Positions 25,626 through 34,474 of a stretch of 64,000 nt of DNA are shown piece after piece (within the stretch, counting starts at the first letter, position 1; every line of letters begins with the position of its first letter). The notes under the pieces are model-generated. The model was not told where the DNA came from, did not search any database, and saw only the letters and a program-made list of their open reading frames with translations. Source of the DNA: Nitrospirota bacterium. Its GTDB lineage: Bacteria; Nitrospirota; UBA9217. The stretch lies in NCBI GenBank assembly GCA_023229435.1, contig JALNZF010000013.1, forward strand, positions 21,812 to 85,811. The letters are read 5' to 3'. Position numbers and translations under genes: made by a program.

Positions 25626-26606
25626 TCACCCTCTCCCGAACTTCAGGAACAGGTTCTCCGCCACGAGCTGGGCGCTCACCCGCCGGTCCAGCAACTCCCG
25701 GCTGGCCGTGAAGAGTTCCATGTCCGCAAGGAGCCTGGGAAGCGAATGCCCGTCGGCTAATTGACGGTACTGGTGCTGTGCCGGTGCATGGACAAGCAGG
25801 CGCTCTTCCCCGGTCTCACGGTATACCAGTGCGTCACGGAGCCATTCGATGCCGATCTCGATCAGCCGCTCGAACCGTTCGCGGTCCTTCGCGATCGTCT
25901 CCGCCAACGCAAGCGCCTCGCCGGGACCCATCTGTGCCAGCCCGGACCAGAGCGTCGCAACCTCATCCCGGGCGGACTTTTCCTGTTCAATGTCCATTTC
26001 GAGTCCGCGGCCCATGCTTCCCTGCGCAAGCCCCGCGATAAACCACGCGTCTTCCTCGGAAAGTCCGCGCGTATGCACGAGTTCCCGTGCAAGTATATTG
26101 CGCGGAAGCGGATGGAACGTGATCTCCTGACACCGCGAACGGATGGTGGGAAGGAGACTCTGCGGCATCGCGGTTATCAGAATGATGAGAGCGTCGCCGG
26201 GCGGCTCCTCAAGTGTCTTCAGAAACGCGTTCGACGCTGCGGCGTTCATGCTTTCGGTATTGTCAACGATCAGGACCTTCTTTGTCCCCTCGAACGGCTT
26301 AAGCGCGAAGTCGGCCTGCACCTGTCTGATCTGGTCGATCTTGATCTCATCACCGTCCGGAACCAGAAGATGCACATCCGGATGGCAAAGCTTTTCAACC
26401 TTGCGGCATGAAGGGCATTCGCCGCACCCGCCCTCCGGCCGCGCATGCAGGCAGTTCACCGCGGCGGCAAGAGCAAGGGCCGTCCTCTTTTTGCCGATGC
26501 CCTCCTGACCTGAGAACAAATAGGCATGGGCAAGGGCGTTGTTCGCGATCGCCCGTTGCAAGGTTCGAATGGATCTTTCGTGCCCTTCTATCGTCGAAAA
26601 CGTCAT
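25626..26606 (-). CDS. holB: DNA polymerase III subunit delta'
   Basis: A 326-residue clamp-loader subunit. P-loop GQEGIGKKRTAL, zinc-binding cysteines CGECPSCRKVEKLC, sensor region KVLIVDNTESMN and SRCQEITFHPL. It opens the sliding clamp with the DnaX complex. Downstream of tmk and upstream of the PSP1 gene in the same orientation. Confidence 0.92.
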   Translation of the reverse strand: MTFSTIEGHERSIRTLQRAIANNALAHAYLFSGQEGIGKKRTALALAAAVNCLHARPEGGCGECPSCRKVEKLCHPDVHLLVPDGDEIKIDQIRQVQADFALKPFEGTKKVLIVDNTESMNAAASNAFLKTLEEPPGDALIILITAMPQSLLPTIRSRCQEITFHPLPRNILARELVHTRGLSEEDAWFIAGLAQGSMGRGLEMDIEQEKSARDEVATLWSGLAQMGPGEALALAETIAKDRERFERLIEIGIEWLRDALVYRETGEERLLVHAPAQHQYRQLADGHSLPRLLADMELFTASRELLDRRVSAQLVAENLFLKFGRG

Positions 26607-26662
26607 CCGTTCAGGATTCCTTCACAGAAAAATATTCGTAACAGCTCAGGTCAATATATTGT

Positions 26663-26743
26663 CCGCAGATTACGCAGATTTCACAGATTAACATAAACCT
26701 GAATTTTGCTTTTAAAATCTGCGTCCATCTGCGAAATCTGCGG
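26663..26743. repeat. hairpin repeat CCGCAGATTACGCAG / CTGCGAAATCTGCGG
   Basis: Two complementary arms around an AT-rich loop in the tmk-holB gap; the words ATCTGCG and CGCAGAT recur several times. A different sequence family from A and B but of the same architecture. Confidence 0.75.
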
Positions 26744-26791
26744 ATAGAAAGGTTTTTCTCTGATGTAACGCTCTTCTGGGTTCAGATTTTA

Positions 26792-27436
26792 TTATCCGAT
26801 CCGCAGCTTCTCGTCTACGATCTTCCTGACCTTTTCCTGGATCGCCTCGGCTGACGACGACGCGTCCACGACCCGGATGCGATGCGGTTCCTGCGAAACC
26901 AGTGTCAGGTATCCCTGCCTCACCCGCTCGTGAAAAGCAAGCTCCTCGTTCTCGAACCGCGCCTCTGCTTCAAGTCCGCGGCTGTTGTTCCTCCCCCGCG
27001 CACGCGCGATACCCGAGGCGGCATCGATGTCAAAAAGGAGGGTAAGCTCGGGACGCATCCCCGCGGTCACGATCCGGTCGAGCGAGCGGATCATCTCAAT
27101 ATCCAGCCCTCTCCCGTACCCCTGATAAGCAAGCGTGGCGTCCGAGAACCGATCGCAGAGAACGATCGTGCCGTCCGCAAGCGCGGGCATGATGATCTCG
27201 CGCAGATGCTGGGCCCTGCCGGCGGCATACAGGAGAAGTTCCGCTGCGGGATCGAGCGAGCGGTTCGCCGGGTCAAGCAGGATCTTCCTGACCTGGTCGC
27301 CGATCGACGTCCCGCCCGGTTCCCGGGTGAGCACATGCAATACCCCTCTGGCGGTAAGATAGTGCGCGAGCAGCGCGATCTGAGTGGACTTGCCGGAACC
27401 TTCGATTCCCTCGAAGGTGATGAACGTTCCCTTCAT
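26792..27436 (-). CDS. tmk: thymidylate kinase
   Basis: A 214-residue dTMP kinase. P-loop FEGIEGSGKSTQ, DR motif DRFSDATLAYQGYGRG, and the LID-like RARGRNNSRG. It makes dTDP for DNA synthesis. Begins right after the stop of the upstream ATPase gene, with GGAG before the ATG, so they are one transcript. Confidence 0.96.
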   Translation of the reverse strand: MKGTFITFEGIEGSGKSTQIALLAHYLTARGVLHVLTREPGGTSIGDQVRKILLDPANRSLDPAAELLLYAAGRAQHLREIIMPALADGTIVLCDRFSDATLAYQGYGRGLDIEMIRSLDRIVTAGMRPELTLLFDIDAASGIARARGRNNSRGLEAEARFENEELAFHERVRQGYLTLVSQEPHRIRVVDASSSAEAIQEKVRKIVDEKLRIG

Positions 27437-29338
27437 TTATTTAAGCTCCACGGCGGCATCACCCGCTGTCCTGAGCGCCGGGTTGGAGGTGAACAAGATC
27501 ACCTGGGTCTTCGCACCGAGGGTACGAAGGACCTGGCACGCCGCCTTCTGCCTCGCTGGATCGAGATCCGCGAGCGGATCGTCGAGAATGAACGGAAATC
27601 GCCTTTTCCCGGCGAGCGCCTCGACAAGACCGGCCCGGAGACAGAAGTAAATCAGGCTCCTGGTCCCGTGGCTCAGTTCCGGGTAGGCCACCACCGAGTC
27701 ATCGTTGGCATGCACGATTGGATCACCTTCCTGGCCGGCCTCGAGCCTTACATACTTGCCCGCGGTAACCGCAACCAGGTTCCTCTGGGCCGCCGCCTCG
27801 ACCGCCGGGACAAGCGTCTCCATCTCGATCCCTCCGGCCCTGCTTGCAATTCTCAGATCCTCAAGGAATCCGCCGTGACTGATGGTTGCAGAAAAATCCG
27901 CAAGATCATCGGGCAGTTCCTGCGCTTCAGCGCCGAAATCCCATGACGCCCCGGCGGACGCATTGGACACGTTGGAGTCCAATCGTTCGATATCCTGCCG
28001 TATACTGTAGGTGTCCACGTTGTTCCGGGCGACTGCCTGCGCCGCCTTTTCAAGTTCCACGATCTCCTGCTGCTTATGCTCATACTGCTGTCGGAGAGTT
28101 TTCGGGGTAAGGCCTTCAAAGCTGCGCTGGTGCTGCTCTTCAATATCGTCCGCGAGGGAGCGAAAATGGCGGTAGTTCTCTGCCTTTTCTTTGAGTTCAG
28201 CCGGTGTTGAGGCCCCCGCCAGGCGCATAGTGGCCGTGACACTTGCCCCGTCCTGCTGAAAACGTCGTTCAAGGCCGACAAGCTCCTGTTTCAGATCTTC
28301 CTCATCTCTCATAATCTTCTTGCGCCGCATATTCTTCCGGGAACCGTTGTACCACCCTCCGGCCATCAGGATAAGCGACAGGAGAAGGCCGGCAGGAAAA
28401 AGGAGTGCCAGCTCTTCCGTAAGCACGAACACGCCGGCCAGGATCGAGAGGACCCCCACCGTGACTCCGGCGATGAACAACGTGTCCGTAACAAGGTTCA
28501 CGGCCGGTATCGCCGCAAGCTGCATCGTCAGCCCTTCGATCTGCTTGTTGAGCTCATCAGCATCCGCCTGTTTTTGGACCTGACGCCGCTCATAGGCCTC
28601 GATAAGCGCGGGAAGGTCCTGGGGCATCTTCTCGTACCCCTTGAGCGAATCGAGCGTTGACGCTATCTCCGCCTTTTTCTGTTCGATCTCTCCGAGTGAG
28701 CCTGTTTTTTTTTCAATTTCTTCCAGGGCAAGTTTGGCTGACTGGTACTTGTACTCGGCGTCCGCGGCCTCCTCCGCCAAGCGAAGGGACTCACGAAGTT
28801 CGGCAAGCCTTTCCCGATCTCCGGATGACTTCCCCCCCTCGGGTGGAACTCGCGTACCCGGCGCCGAACGCGGCTCCGCAGCTGACGCAATCGTGCCCGA
28901 TCGGGCCGCGTGGTGCTCCCGCTGAAATATAAAAATCCTGGAGAAGTCCTCTTCGGTCATCCCCGTGGTCACCCTGCCCATGAACTGCACCGCGTTGTCC
29001 CAGTCCTTGTGCAAAAGGGTGTAGTCCTTGCTGGTCGCATTGTAGCGGGAAAGGTTCACGGCGCGTTTTGAAAAATCCTGGATGATGCGGAAGTATGCCC
29101 CGTCGTCGGTACACAGTACGAGCGCCGAACGTGAGGCATCGGGCGCATGCCTTGATACGAGCGCTTCGAGAAGTGCCGTCTGATTGCTTGGAAATAGAAG
29201 CCGCCGCAGGGAGTCTGCTGCCGTGGTCTTTCCCGACTCATTGCCGGCAACAACAATATTGAAATCGTCCTTGAATCTCAACCGGGCAAGTTCCCGAAAT
29301 CCCCTTACTCCCTGCAGAACGAGCTCCACCAGGAACAT
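27437..29338 (-). CDS. YhaN-like SMC-type ATPase with internal membrane hairpin
   Basis: 633 residues. The N-terminus carries the P-loop GNESGKTT (about residues 33-40) of SbcC/RecN-type AAA proteins. A long coiled coil is broken near residues 285-340 by two hydrophobic helices (LFIAGVTVGVLSILAGVFVL and LFPAGLLLSLILMAGGW). The C-terminus has an LSHGTRSL-like signature and Walker B FPFILDDPLADLD. Bacillus YhaN has a similar plan; its partner nuclease is not next to this gene. Likely a membrane-attached DNA-repair or DNA-binding ATPase. ATG 29338 has AAAAGGAGC before it. Confidence 0.8.
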   Translation of the reverse strand: MFLVELVLQGVRGFRELARLRFKDDFNIVVAGNESGKTTAADSLRRLLFPSNQTALLEALVSRHAPDASRSALVLCTDDGAYFRIIQDFSKRAVNLSRYNATSKDYTLLHKDWDNAVQFMGRVTTGMTEEDFSRIFIFQREHHAARSGTIASAAEPRSAPGTRVPPEGGKSSGDRERLAELRESLRLAEEAADAEYKYQSAKLALEEIEKKTGSLGEIEQKKAEIASTLDSLKGYEKMPQDLPALIEAYERRQVQKQADADELNKQIEGLTMQLAAIPAVNLVTDTLFIAGVTVGVLSILAGVFVLTEELALLFPAGLLLSLILMAGGWYNGSRKNMRRKKIMRDEEDLKQELVGLERRFQQDGASVTATMRLAGASTPAELKEKAENYRHFRSLADDIEEQHQRSFEGLTPKTLRQQYEHKQQEIVELEKAAQAVARNNVDTYSIRQDIERLDSNVSNASAGASWDFGAEAQELPDDLADFSATISHGGFLEDLRIASRAGGIEMETLVPAVEAAAQRNLVAVTAGKYVRLEAGQEGDPIVHANDDSVVAYPELSHGTRSLIYFCLRAGLVEALAGKRRFPFILDDPLADLDPARQKAACQVLRTLGAKTQVILFTSNPALRTAGDAAVELK

Positions 29339-29415
29339 GAATAAGGCTCCTTTTCTCAATTAATTTCGTACTATAACGCAAGTGGGTGAAAGTTGCAACA
29401 GGGAAAAAGGTTCCC

Positions 29416-30942
29416 TCACAGCATCTCCAGCGACTTCCTAAGCGCCTCGGCCTTCTGGAGGGTCTCGAAGTATTCCTGCTCGGGAACGGAATCCGCAACG
29501 ATCCCGGCCCCGACCTGGATATGCGCGATCCCGTCCTTCACCACAAAGGTCCTGATGATGATGTTCAGGTCCATGTCGCCGGTGTTCGACAGGTATCCGA
29601 TGGAGCCGGTATAGGGTCCGCGCGCCATGGGTTCAAGCTCGTTGATGATCTCCATGCATCGGACCTTTGGCACGCCCGTGATCGTGCCTCCCGGAAAAAC
29701 AGCGCGCAGCAGGTCGAAGGCGTCCCGCCCCGGCGCAAGCGTTCCCCGGACATTCGAAACGATATGAATAACGTGGGAATAATCCTCCACGACCATCATT
29801 TCATCCACCCGGACCGTCCCGTACTCGCACACCCTGCCGAGGTCGTTCCGCTCGAGATCGAGCAGCATGATATGCTCCGCCCGTTCCTTTTCGTTAGTCA
29901 GGAGTTCCGCGGAAAGCGTTCTTGTTTCCGTGCCGTCCTTTCCCCTCCGGCGGGTGCCCGCGATCGGCCTCGTATCGGCGGTCCCATTATGGAGGCGGAC
30001 CAGACGCTCAGGGGAAGAGCTCACCAGCTGCAGGTCACCGAAATCAAGGTATGCGGAAAACGGCGACGGATTGATGTTTCGCAGAATGGTGTATAAGCGA
30101 AGCGGGTCCGCATCATTGATCGATGCCGAGAGCCGCTGGGAAAGATTCGCCTGATAGATGTCCCCTGCCGCGATATATTCCTTGCACTGCATGACCATTG
30201 CTTCAAATTGGTTTTTCGTCACGTTCGGCGTGAGGCTGAAGCGCTTCGCGTCGCTTTTTTCAGAGACGTGAGCATCGCTCCTGTCACTCTGAGCTATCAG
30301 CTTTGAGCGAAGAGCCGTGACTCGCTGTTCCGCCTCATCATAAAGCCTGCCCCACTGGTCCGGCTCCGGTCTCCGGAAGCCCATCTCCTGCTCCCGGGCG
30401 CCCGGGTTGACGATCACCCAGGCCTTTTCCAGGATATGATCAAAGGCAACAACCCTGTCCACGAACATAAAATACGCCTCGGGAATGTCGAGATCGATCC
30501 GCGCCTTGCGCGGAAGCTTCTCGATCTGATGCGCAAAATCGTACGAGAAGAACCCCACCGCACCTCCGGTGAATGGGGGCAGTCCGTCAACCCGCGCTGT
30601 CCGGTAATTGGCGAGCAGCTCACGCAGCTTCACGAGCGGCTTCCGGTTCATGGATGTCCGCCTTCCATATTTGCCCGCGGGCGTGACCGGCAGGCTGAGT
30701 TCCACAGCATCCCCGCGGGACTTGAAAATCAGGTAGGGGTCCGCCGTGACAAACGAATACCGTCCGATCTTGTCGTTCACCCGGGCGCTTTCGAGAAGAA
30801 CAGGGTTGCCTTCCTTCCTGATGGACTCAAGCGCCGATAGCGGCGTGAGTCGCGGCAGGTCGAGTTCAACGGAAAGAGGCAGGATCTTCCCGGACCGAAG
30901 CGCATCGAGGAATTCATTTTTTGAGGGCTTGATCGAATGCAT
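29416..30942 (-). CDS. aminodeoxychorismate/anthranilate synthase component I
   Basis: A 508-residue chorismate-using enzyme. It has GDIYQANLSQR (PabB-like), PIAGTRRRG, ERAEHIMLLDLERNDLGRVC, FPGGTITGVPKVRCMEII, and GAGIVADSVPEQEY at the end. YQANLSQR points to PabB (folate synthesis); PIAGTRRRG is nearer TrpE. I favour pabB because no trp genes are nearby. The ATG at 30942 has only a weak ribosome site, and the frame opens 9 codons further. Downstream genes on the strand are the YhaN-like ATPase and tmk. Confidence 0.85.
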   Translation of the reverse strand: MHSIKPSKNEFLDALRSGKILPLSVELDLPRLTPLSALESIRKEGNPVLLESARVNDKIGRYSFVTADPYLIFKSRGDAVELSLPVTPAGKYGRRTSMNRKPLVKLRELLANYRTARVDGLPPFTGGAVGFFSYDFAHQIEKLPRKARIDLDIPEAYFMFVDRVVAFDHILEKAWVIVNPGAREQEMGFRRPEPDQWGRLYDEAEQRVTALRSKLIAQSDRSDAHVSEKSDAKRFSLTPNVTKNQFEAMVMQCKEYIAAGDIYQANLSQRLSASINDADPLRLYTILRNINPSPFSAYLDFGDLQLVSSSPERLVRLHNGTADTRPIAGTRRRGKDGTETRTLSAELLTNEKERAEHIMLLDLERNDLGRVCEYGTVRVDEMMVVEDYSHVIHIVSNVRGTLAPGRDAFDLLRAVFPGGTITGVPKVRCMEIINELEPMARGPYTGSIGYLSNTGDMDLNIIIRTFVVKDGIAHIQVGAGIVADSVPEQEYFETLQKAEALRKSLEML

Positions 30943-31544
30943 AATAAAGTGGGGAAATTCTAAAGGCAATTCATCAACGGGTCAAGACAATTCTTAAAAT
31001 AAATCCCGCAGAATGACTCAGGTTGTGCTATATTATAGTCAGCAAGGAGACATCGATCTTTCTAAAGAAACGCACCAGGTTCACAGGGCGTTGCCGGACC
31101 ATCACCGACTAGGTGTAGAGATGATAACCCGTTCTGAGGGGAATCAAGCACCGTGCCGGATGGAGAGCCGAAACCGGTAAGAAATCCGCAAGTTGAGCAG
31201 ATATTCACCGGTTGATTCACAGGCTGCCATTAAGCACGGAAGAGCCGAATACCCCGAAGCCGAGGGAATTTGCGGGACGAAAGGAACAATGAGCTTCACA
31301 GGGTCTGCTGAGCAGAGCCACAGAAGCAGCCATTGAGATCCCCGCAGAGAATTCCCGGCTAAACGGAATATCAGTAACGGTCCGCGGGCAACGCCTTTTT
31401 TTTATTTTCATCCTCTCTCCCGGAGCTACACTGCTCCCGATACCAGGACCTCTCCAACGCACACAATCTTTCACTCGACAAAATAATAAAAATATTTTAA
31501 ACTATTTCTCTGCATGGCCTATGCATTGACGGAGGAAATCAGCG
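30943..31544. other. 600-bp region without a clear gene
   Basis: Contains a TATAAT-like minus-strand box (31033-31038) that may serve the pabB-like gene. It also contains a 57-codon plus-strand frame (31013-31186), listed separately, and AT-rich sequence before ybgC at 31480-31505. No riboswitch class could be matched. Confidence 0.4.
31013..31186 (+). CDS. 57-codon open frame, unknown
   Basis: Starts MTQVVLYYSQQGDIDLSK and ends in a basic tail (ESRNR). No ribosome site is obvious. It may instead be part of a structured RNA, since ACCGGT palindromes and paired GC-rich arms follow it. Low confidence. Confidence 0.2.
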
Positions 31545-31937
31545 ATGAACCATATCATGGACGTTAAGATCTATTACGAGGACACGGACTGCGGCGGAGT
31601 CGTGTACTATGCCAACTACCTGCGCTACATGGAGCGGGCGCGGACCGAGTACTTGGCGTCCCGGGGCTCTTCGGTCAAAACGCTGATGGATCAGGGCACG
31701 ATCTTCATGGTGTTCCGTGTCGAGATCGACTACAAAGCTCCGGCACGGTACGGAGACACGATCGAGATCGAAACCTGGGTCAGTGACGTGACGCGGGCCA
31801 CGATGATATTCGAACATGTGATGCGGGAGAAGACGTCCCGTCGTGTTTTCGTCGAATGCAGGGCAAAGGTCGTCGCGGTCGATGCCAACGCAAGACCCAA
31901 ACGCCTTCCCCAGGAGTATGTGGATAAGATCAAGTGA
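31545..31937 (+). CDS. ybgC: YbgC-type acyl-CoA thioesterase
   Basis: A 130-residue hotdog-fold thioesterase. The signature YYEDTDCGGVVYYANYLRY contains the catalytic Asp of the 4-hydroxybenzoyl-CoA thioesterase family, followed by ERARTEYL. The ATG at 31545 has GGAGGAAA before it; an ATG four codons later is an alternative. YbgC is usually with tol-pal genes, but here it overlaps a TrmN6-like methylase by 4 bp. It acts in the cytoplasm on short acyl-CoAs or acyl-ACP. Confidence 0.92.
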   Translation: MNHIMDVKIYYEDTDCGGVVYYANYLRYMERARTEYLASRGSSVKTLMDQGTIFMVFRVEIDYKAPARYGDTIEIETWVSDVTRATMIFEHVMREKTSRRVFVECRAKVVAVDANARPKRLPQEYVDKIK

Positions 31938-32668
31938 CGATCCTGACCCATGACAGCATTTCTCTACGGAGCTCCGGTGTGGTGAGCATCACCCAGCCTG
32001 AAAAAGGCTTTCGATTCACCCTTGACAGCCTTCTGCTCGCTGACTTCTGCCGCGCTCAGAAGCGCGACCGCATACTCGAACCGGGCGCGGGAACCGGGAT
32101 CATTTCACTTCTGCTTGCGCGAAAATATCCGGGAGCGCGGTTCATTGCCGCTGAAATCGAACCCCAGGCTTTCAACCTCCTCTGCCGGAATATCGAGCAC
32201 AATGGACTCGCTGACGCCATCGTGCCTCTTGATCGTGACATACGACGTCTCGGCCGATCGATCACAGAGAGCTCGTTCGATGTCATCATCGCAAATCCGC
32301 CCTATACCAGATGCGGAACCGGCAGAACAAGCCCCTCCCGTGAACGGCAAACCGCGCGTCAGGACCAGACCGCGTCTCTCTCTTGCTGGCTCGATCTCCA
32401 AATCTTGTTAAAGAACAAGGGGAAATACTTCCTCGTCTTTCCCGCACGCCGCGCAGCAGAATTGATGTCTCTCTTGCGGGAGCGGGGGATGGAACCAAAG
32501 CGCCTTCGGTGTGTGCATCCTTTTCATGACAAACCTGCGTCGCTCGTGCTGATCGAAGCGATCAAGACCAAAGGGATCGGTCTTGATATTCTGCCGCCGC
32601 TGGTCGTTCATGAACGGGGTGGTGGTTATACGGAAGAGATGCAGGAGATCTATGGGATGGTTGGATGA
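31934..32668 (+). CDS. TrmN6-like N6-adenine methyltransferase
   Basis: A 244-residue class I SAM methyltransferase. SAM motif ILEPGAGTGIISLLLA, acidic post-II AAEIEPQAF, catalytic NPPY in IIANPPYTRCG. This pattern fits the tRNA1(Val) A37 methylase family (TrmN6/YfiC). GTG start at 31934 overlaps the ybgC stop, so it is translationally coupled. Exact substrate (tRNA, rRNA or protein) is inferred from family only. Confidence 0.85.
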   Translation: MTILTHDSISLRSSGVVSITQPEKGFRFTLDSLLLADFCRAQKRDRILEPGAGTGIISLLLARKYPGARFIAAEIEPQAFNLLCRNIEHNGLADAIVPLDRDIRRLGRSITESSFDVIIANPPYTRCGTGRTSPSRERQTARQDQTASLSCWLDLQILLKNKGKYFLVFPARRAAELMSLLRERGMEPKRLRCVHPFHDKPASLVLIEAIKTKGIGLDILPPLVVHERGGGYTEEMQEIYGMVG

Positions 32669-32739
32669 TGGAATGCCCTGTCAATCCTTTCCCCTTGCTC
32701 CAAGCCTCCTGACCCCCGAACCTCGAACCCTGAACCCTT

Positions 32740-33597
32740 TTACTTATGCCTTATAAACGTCCCGTTCCGATACTCTTCAAACGCAGTCTCCAGTTCCTCA
32801 TCCGTATTCATCACGATCGGTCCAAACCACGCCACCGGTTCTCTGATCGGCCTGCCCGAGATCAGCAGGAAGCGCACCGCGTCGTCCTCTGTTGAAACAA
32901 CAACCTGATCGCCATCGGCAAAAAGACAGAGCGTCCCATTCCCGATGAATGCCTTCTTCAGATCATCGAAATGGCCCTTGCCTTCGATGACGTAGGCGAA
33001 CACCGTATGCCCGCGTTTCGTTGCATGGATGAATTCCGTTTTCGCGGGTACCGTTATGTCGAGATACTCCGGATCGATGACAATGTCCTTCACCGGTCCC
33101 TGGTTATCATCCACCCTGCCGCAGATGACCTTTATCTTGCCGCCGTTCTCCAGCACGACCTCCGGCACCTGTCGGCTTTTTATGTCCCGGTACCGCGGTT
33201 CCATCATCTTATGGGACCTCGGGAGATTGGCCCAGAGCTGAAACCCCTCCATGCGTCCATCCGGACCTCCCTTCGGCATTTCCTGATGGATGATGCCGCT
33301 TCCCGCGGTCATCCATTGCGTGTCGCCGGACGAGATGACGCCTTTGTTCCCCATGCTGTCGCCGTGCTCAACATCGCCCGTGAGCATATACGTGATCGTT
33401 TCGATCCCGCGATGCGGATGCCAGGGGAAGCCCTTGAGATACTGTTCTGGATTGTCCGAGCGGAAATCGTCGAGCAGTAAGAACGGATCGAACAGCGGGA
33501 GTTCGCTGAATCCGAATACCCTCTTAAGATGCACCCCGGCGCCTTCGAGTGTCGGCTTGCTTTTGATGATTTTCTGTATCTTTCTTGTGTCTTTCAT
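32740..33597 (-). CDS. pirin-family protein
   Basis: A 285-residue bicupin. The N-terminal cupin carries the metal ligands in FPWHPHRGIETITYML, and GSGIIHQEMP later; the C-terminal half ends with LLISGRPIREPVAWFGPIVMNT. Bacterial pirins include quercetin dioxygenases and regulators of central metabolism; the sequence does not settle which. Full length, monocistronic, with a GGAGGT ribosome site. Confidence 0.93.
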   Translation of the reverse strand: MKDTRKIQKIIKSKPTLEGAGVHLKRVFGFSELPLFDPFLLLDDFRSDNPEQYLKGFPWHPHRGIETITYMLTGDVEHGDSMGNKGVISSGDTQWMTAGSGIIHQEMPKGGPDGRMEGFQLWANLPRSHKMMEPRYRDIKSRQVPEVVLENGGKIKVICGRVDDNQGPVKDIVIDPEYLDITVPAKTEFIHATKRGHTVFAYVIEGKGHFDDLKKAFIGNGTLCLFADGDQVVVSTEDDAVRFLLISGRPIREPVAWFGPIVMNTDEELETAFEEYRNGTFIRHK

Positions 33598-33949
33598 GGC
33601 GTACCTCCATTAAAATCCTCACGCAATATAACAACAAGAGCCGGATTTTACCGCCGGCAATGTCTATTTGTATCAATGACTTGACGATGTAATTATATTA
33701 CCACAAACGCGACCAGGGCGATGCCGGGTCCGGCAATGGCAAATACATGGAAAAACCTCTGCTCCCGGGTGGATAAGGCACAAAATAGACCCCAAAACTA
33801 AGGTTGCTTTTATTCAAAAAACGTGAGATAATAACGACATCGGAATAAGATTTTACAAAAAGGCCGCAGAGGACCAAACGAAAAAGGCCACAAGGACAGG
33901 CGTCTTTGCGGCTTTTCCATTTTGAGTACGTTTGTCAGAAAGGAACACC
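33598..33949. other. intergenic region with promoter and leader
   Basis: Holds the pirin upstream region, the promoter at 33804-33832, and a ~110-base transcribed leader with a hairpin (GCCGCA 33863-33868 / TGCGGC 33907-33912, then TTTT) before the conserved unknown gene. Nothing else seen. Confidence 0.6.
33804..33832 (+). promoter_or_regulatory. sigma-70 promoter
   Basis: TTGCTT (33804-33809), a 17-bp spacer, GATAAT (33827-33832), about 118 bp upstream of the ATG at 33950. Confidence 0.65.
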
Positions 33950-34336
33950 ATGGCGCTTAAGCAAAATTACAAGGAAAAGCTGGAAGTGAAACGAAACGCT
34001 ATGCTCGCCGCTGGTTTGGTTTCCGAACGGTTTCCCGCGGTTTCAAACATCATGTTTCGCATGACCTATTACCAAAGGACAGCGGACCCGGTCCTGATGA
34101 CGCGTACCATAAGCTTTAATCCCACTAATTACGCCTGTTTTCACCTCGAATGCATGCGGGAAGAATGCACCAACGGCGGTTTTGACCTGGCGCCGGTGGT
34201 TGCCGGTCTGATCAAAAATAATAAGAAATCTGTATCAGGAAAGATCGTCTGCAACGGAAAAAGCGAGGACCTCCGGCATGGTCATGCCAGCATCGCCTAT
34301 GAGGTCAGCGTCCAGTACAACAAGCAGGCTAAATAA
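33950..34336 (+). CDS. conserved unknown with Cys/His motif, paralogue of 63409
   Basis: A 128-residue soluble protein, over half identical to the 63409-63789 protein. Shared core: GLVSERF/Y, MTYYQR, PVLM-x-RT-[IL]-SF, FH-x-x-CM-x3-C-T-x-GGFDLAPVVAGL and a late Cys with GHASI. The conserved C-x4-C plus a later Cys and His suggest a metal site; this is inference. ATG 33950 has AAAGGAAC before it; an earlier in-frame ATG at 33932 lacks one. Its leader hairpin resembles that of the cold-shock gene at 63013. Confidence 0.8.
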   Translation: MALKQNYKEKLEVKRNAMLAAGLVSERFPAVSNIMFRMTYYQRTADPVLMTRTISFNPTNYACFHLECMREECTNGGFDLAPVVAGLIKNNKKSVSGKIVCNGKSEDLRHGHASIAYEVSVQYNKQAK

Positions 34337-34474
34337 GGTTTCTCTCTTCCTCACAGGACCCCAACAAGCAATGTTTCGCCTCCCCGCGGTCAGATGCTGA
34401 CCGCGCACTGTTTTTCCCTTGTCTCTTGACTTTCAGCGATCCTTTGCCTATTCTCTTTAACAGAATCCGGAACG

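Noticed and set aside
29416..30942. calling the gene trpE outright
   Set aside because: YQANLSQR fits PabB better and no other trp gene is near, but PIAGT keeps TrpE possible; left as a family call.
31217..31474. 85-codon minus-strand frame
   Set aside because: No ribosome site, no motif; composition looks like non-coding sequence.
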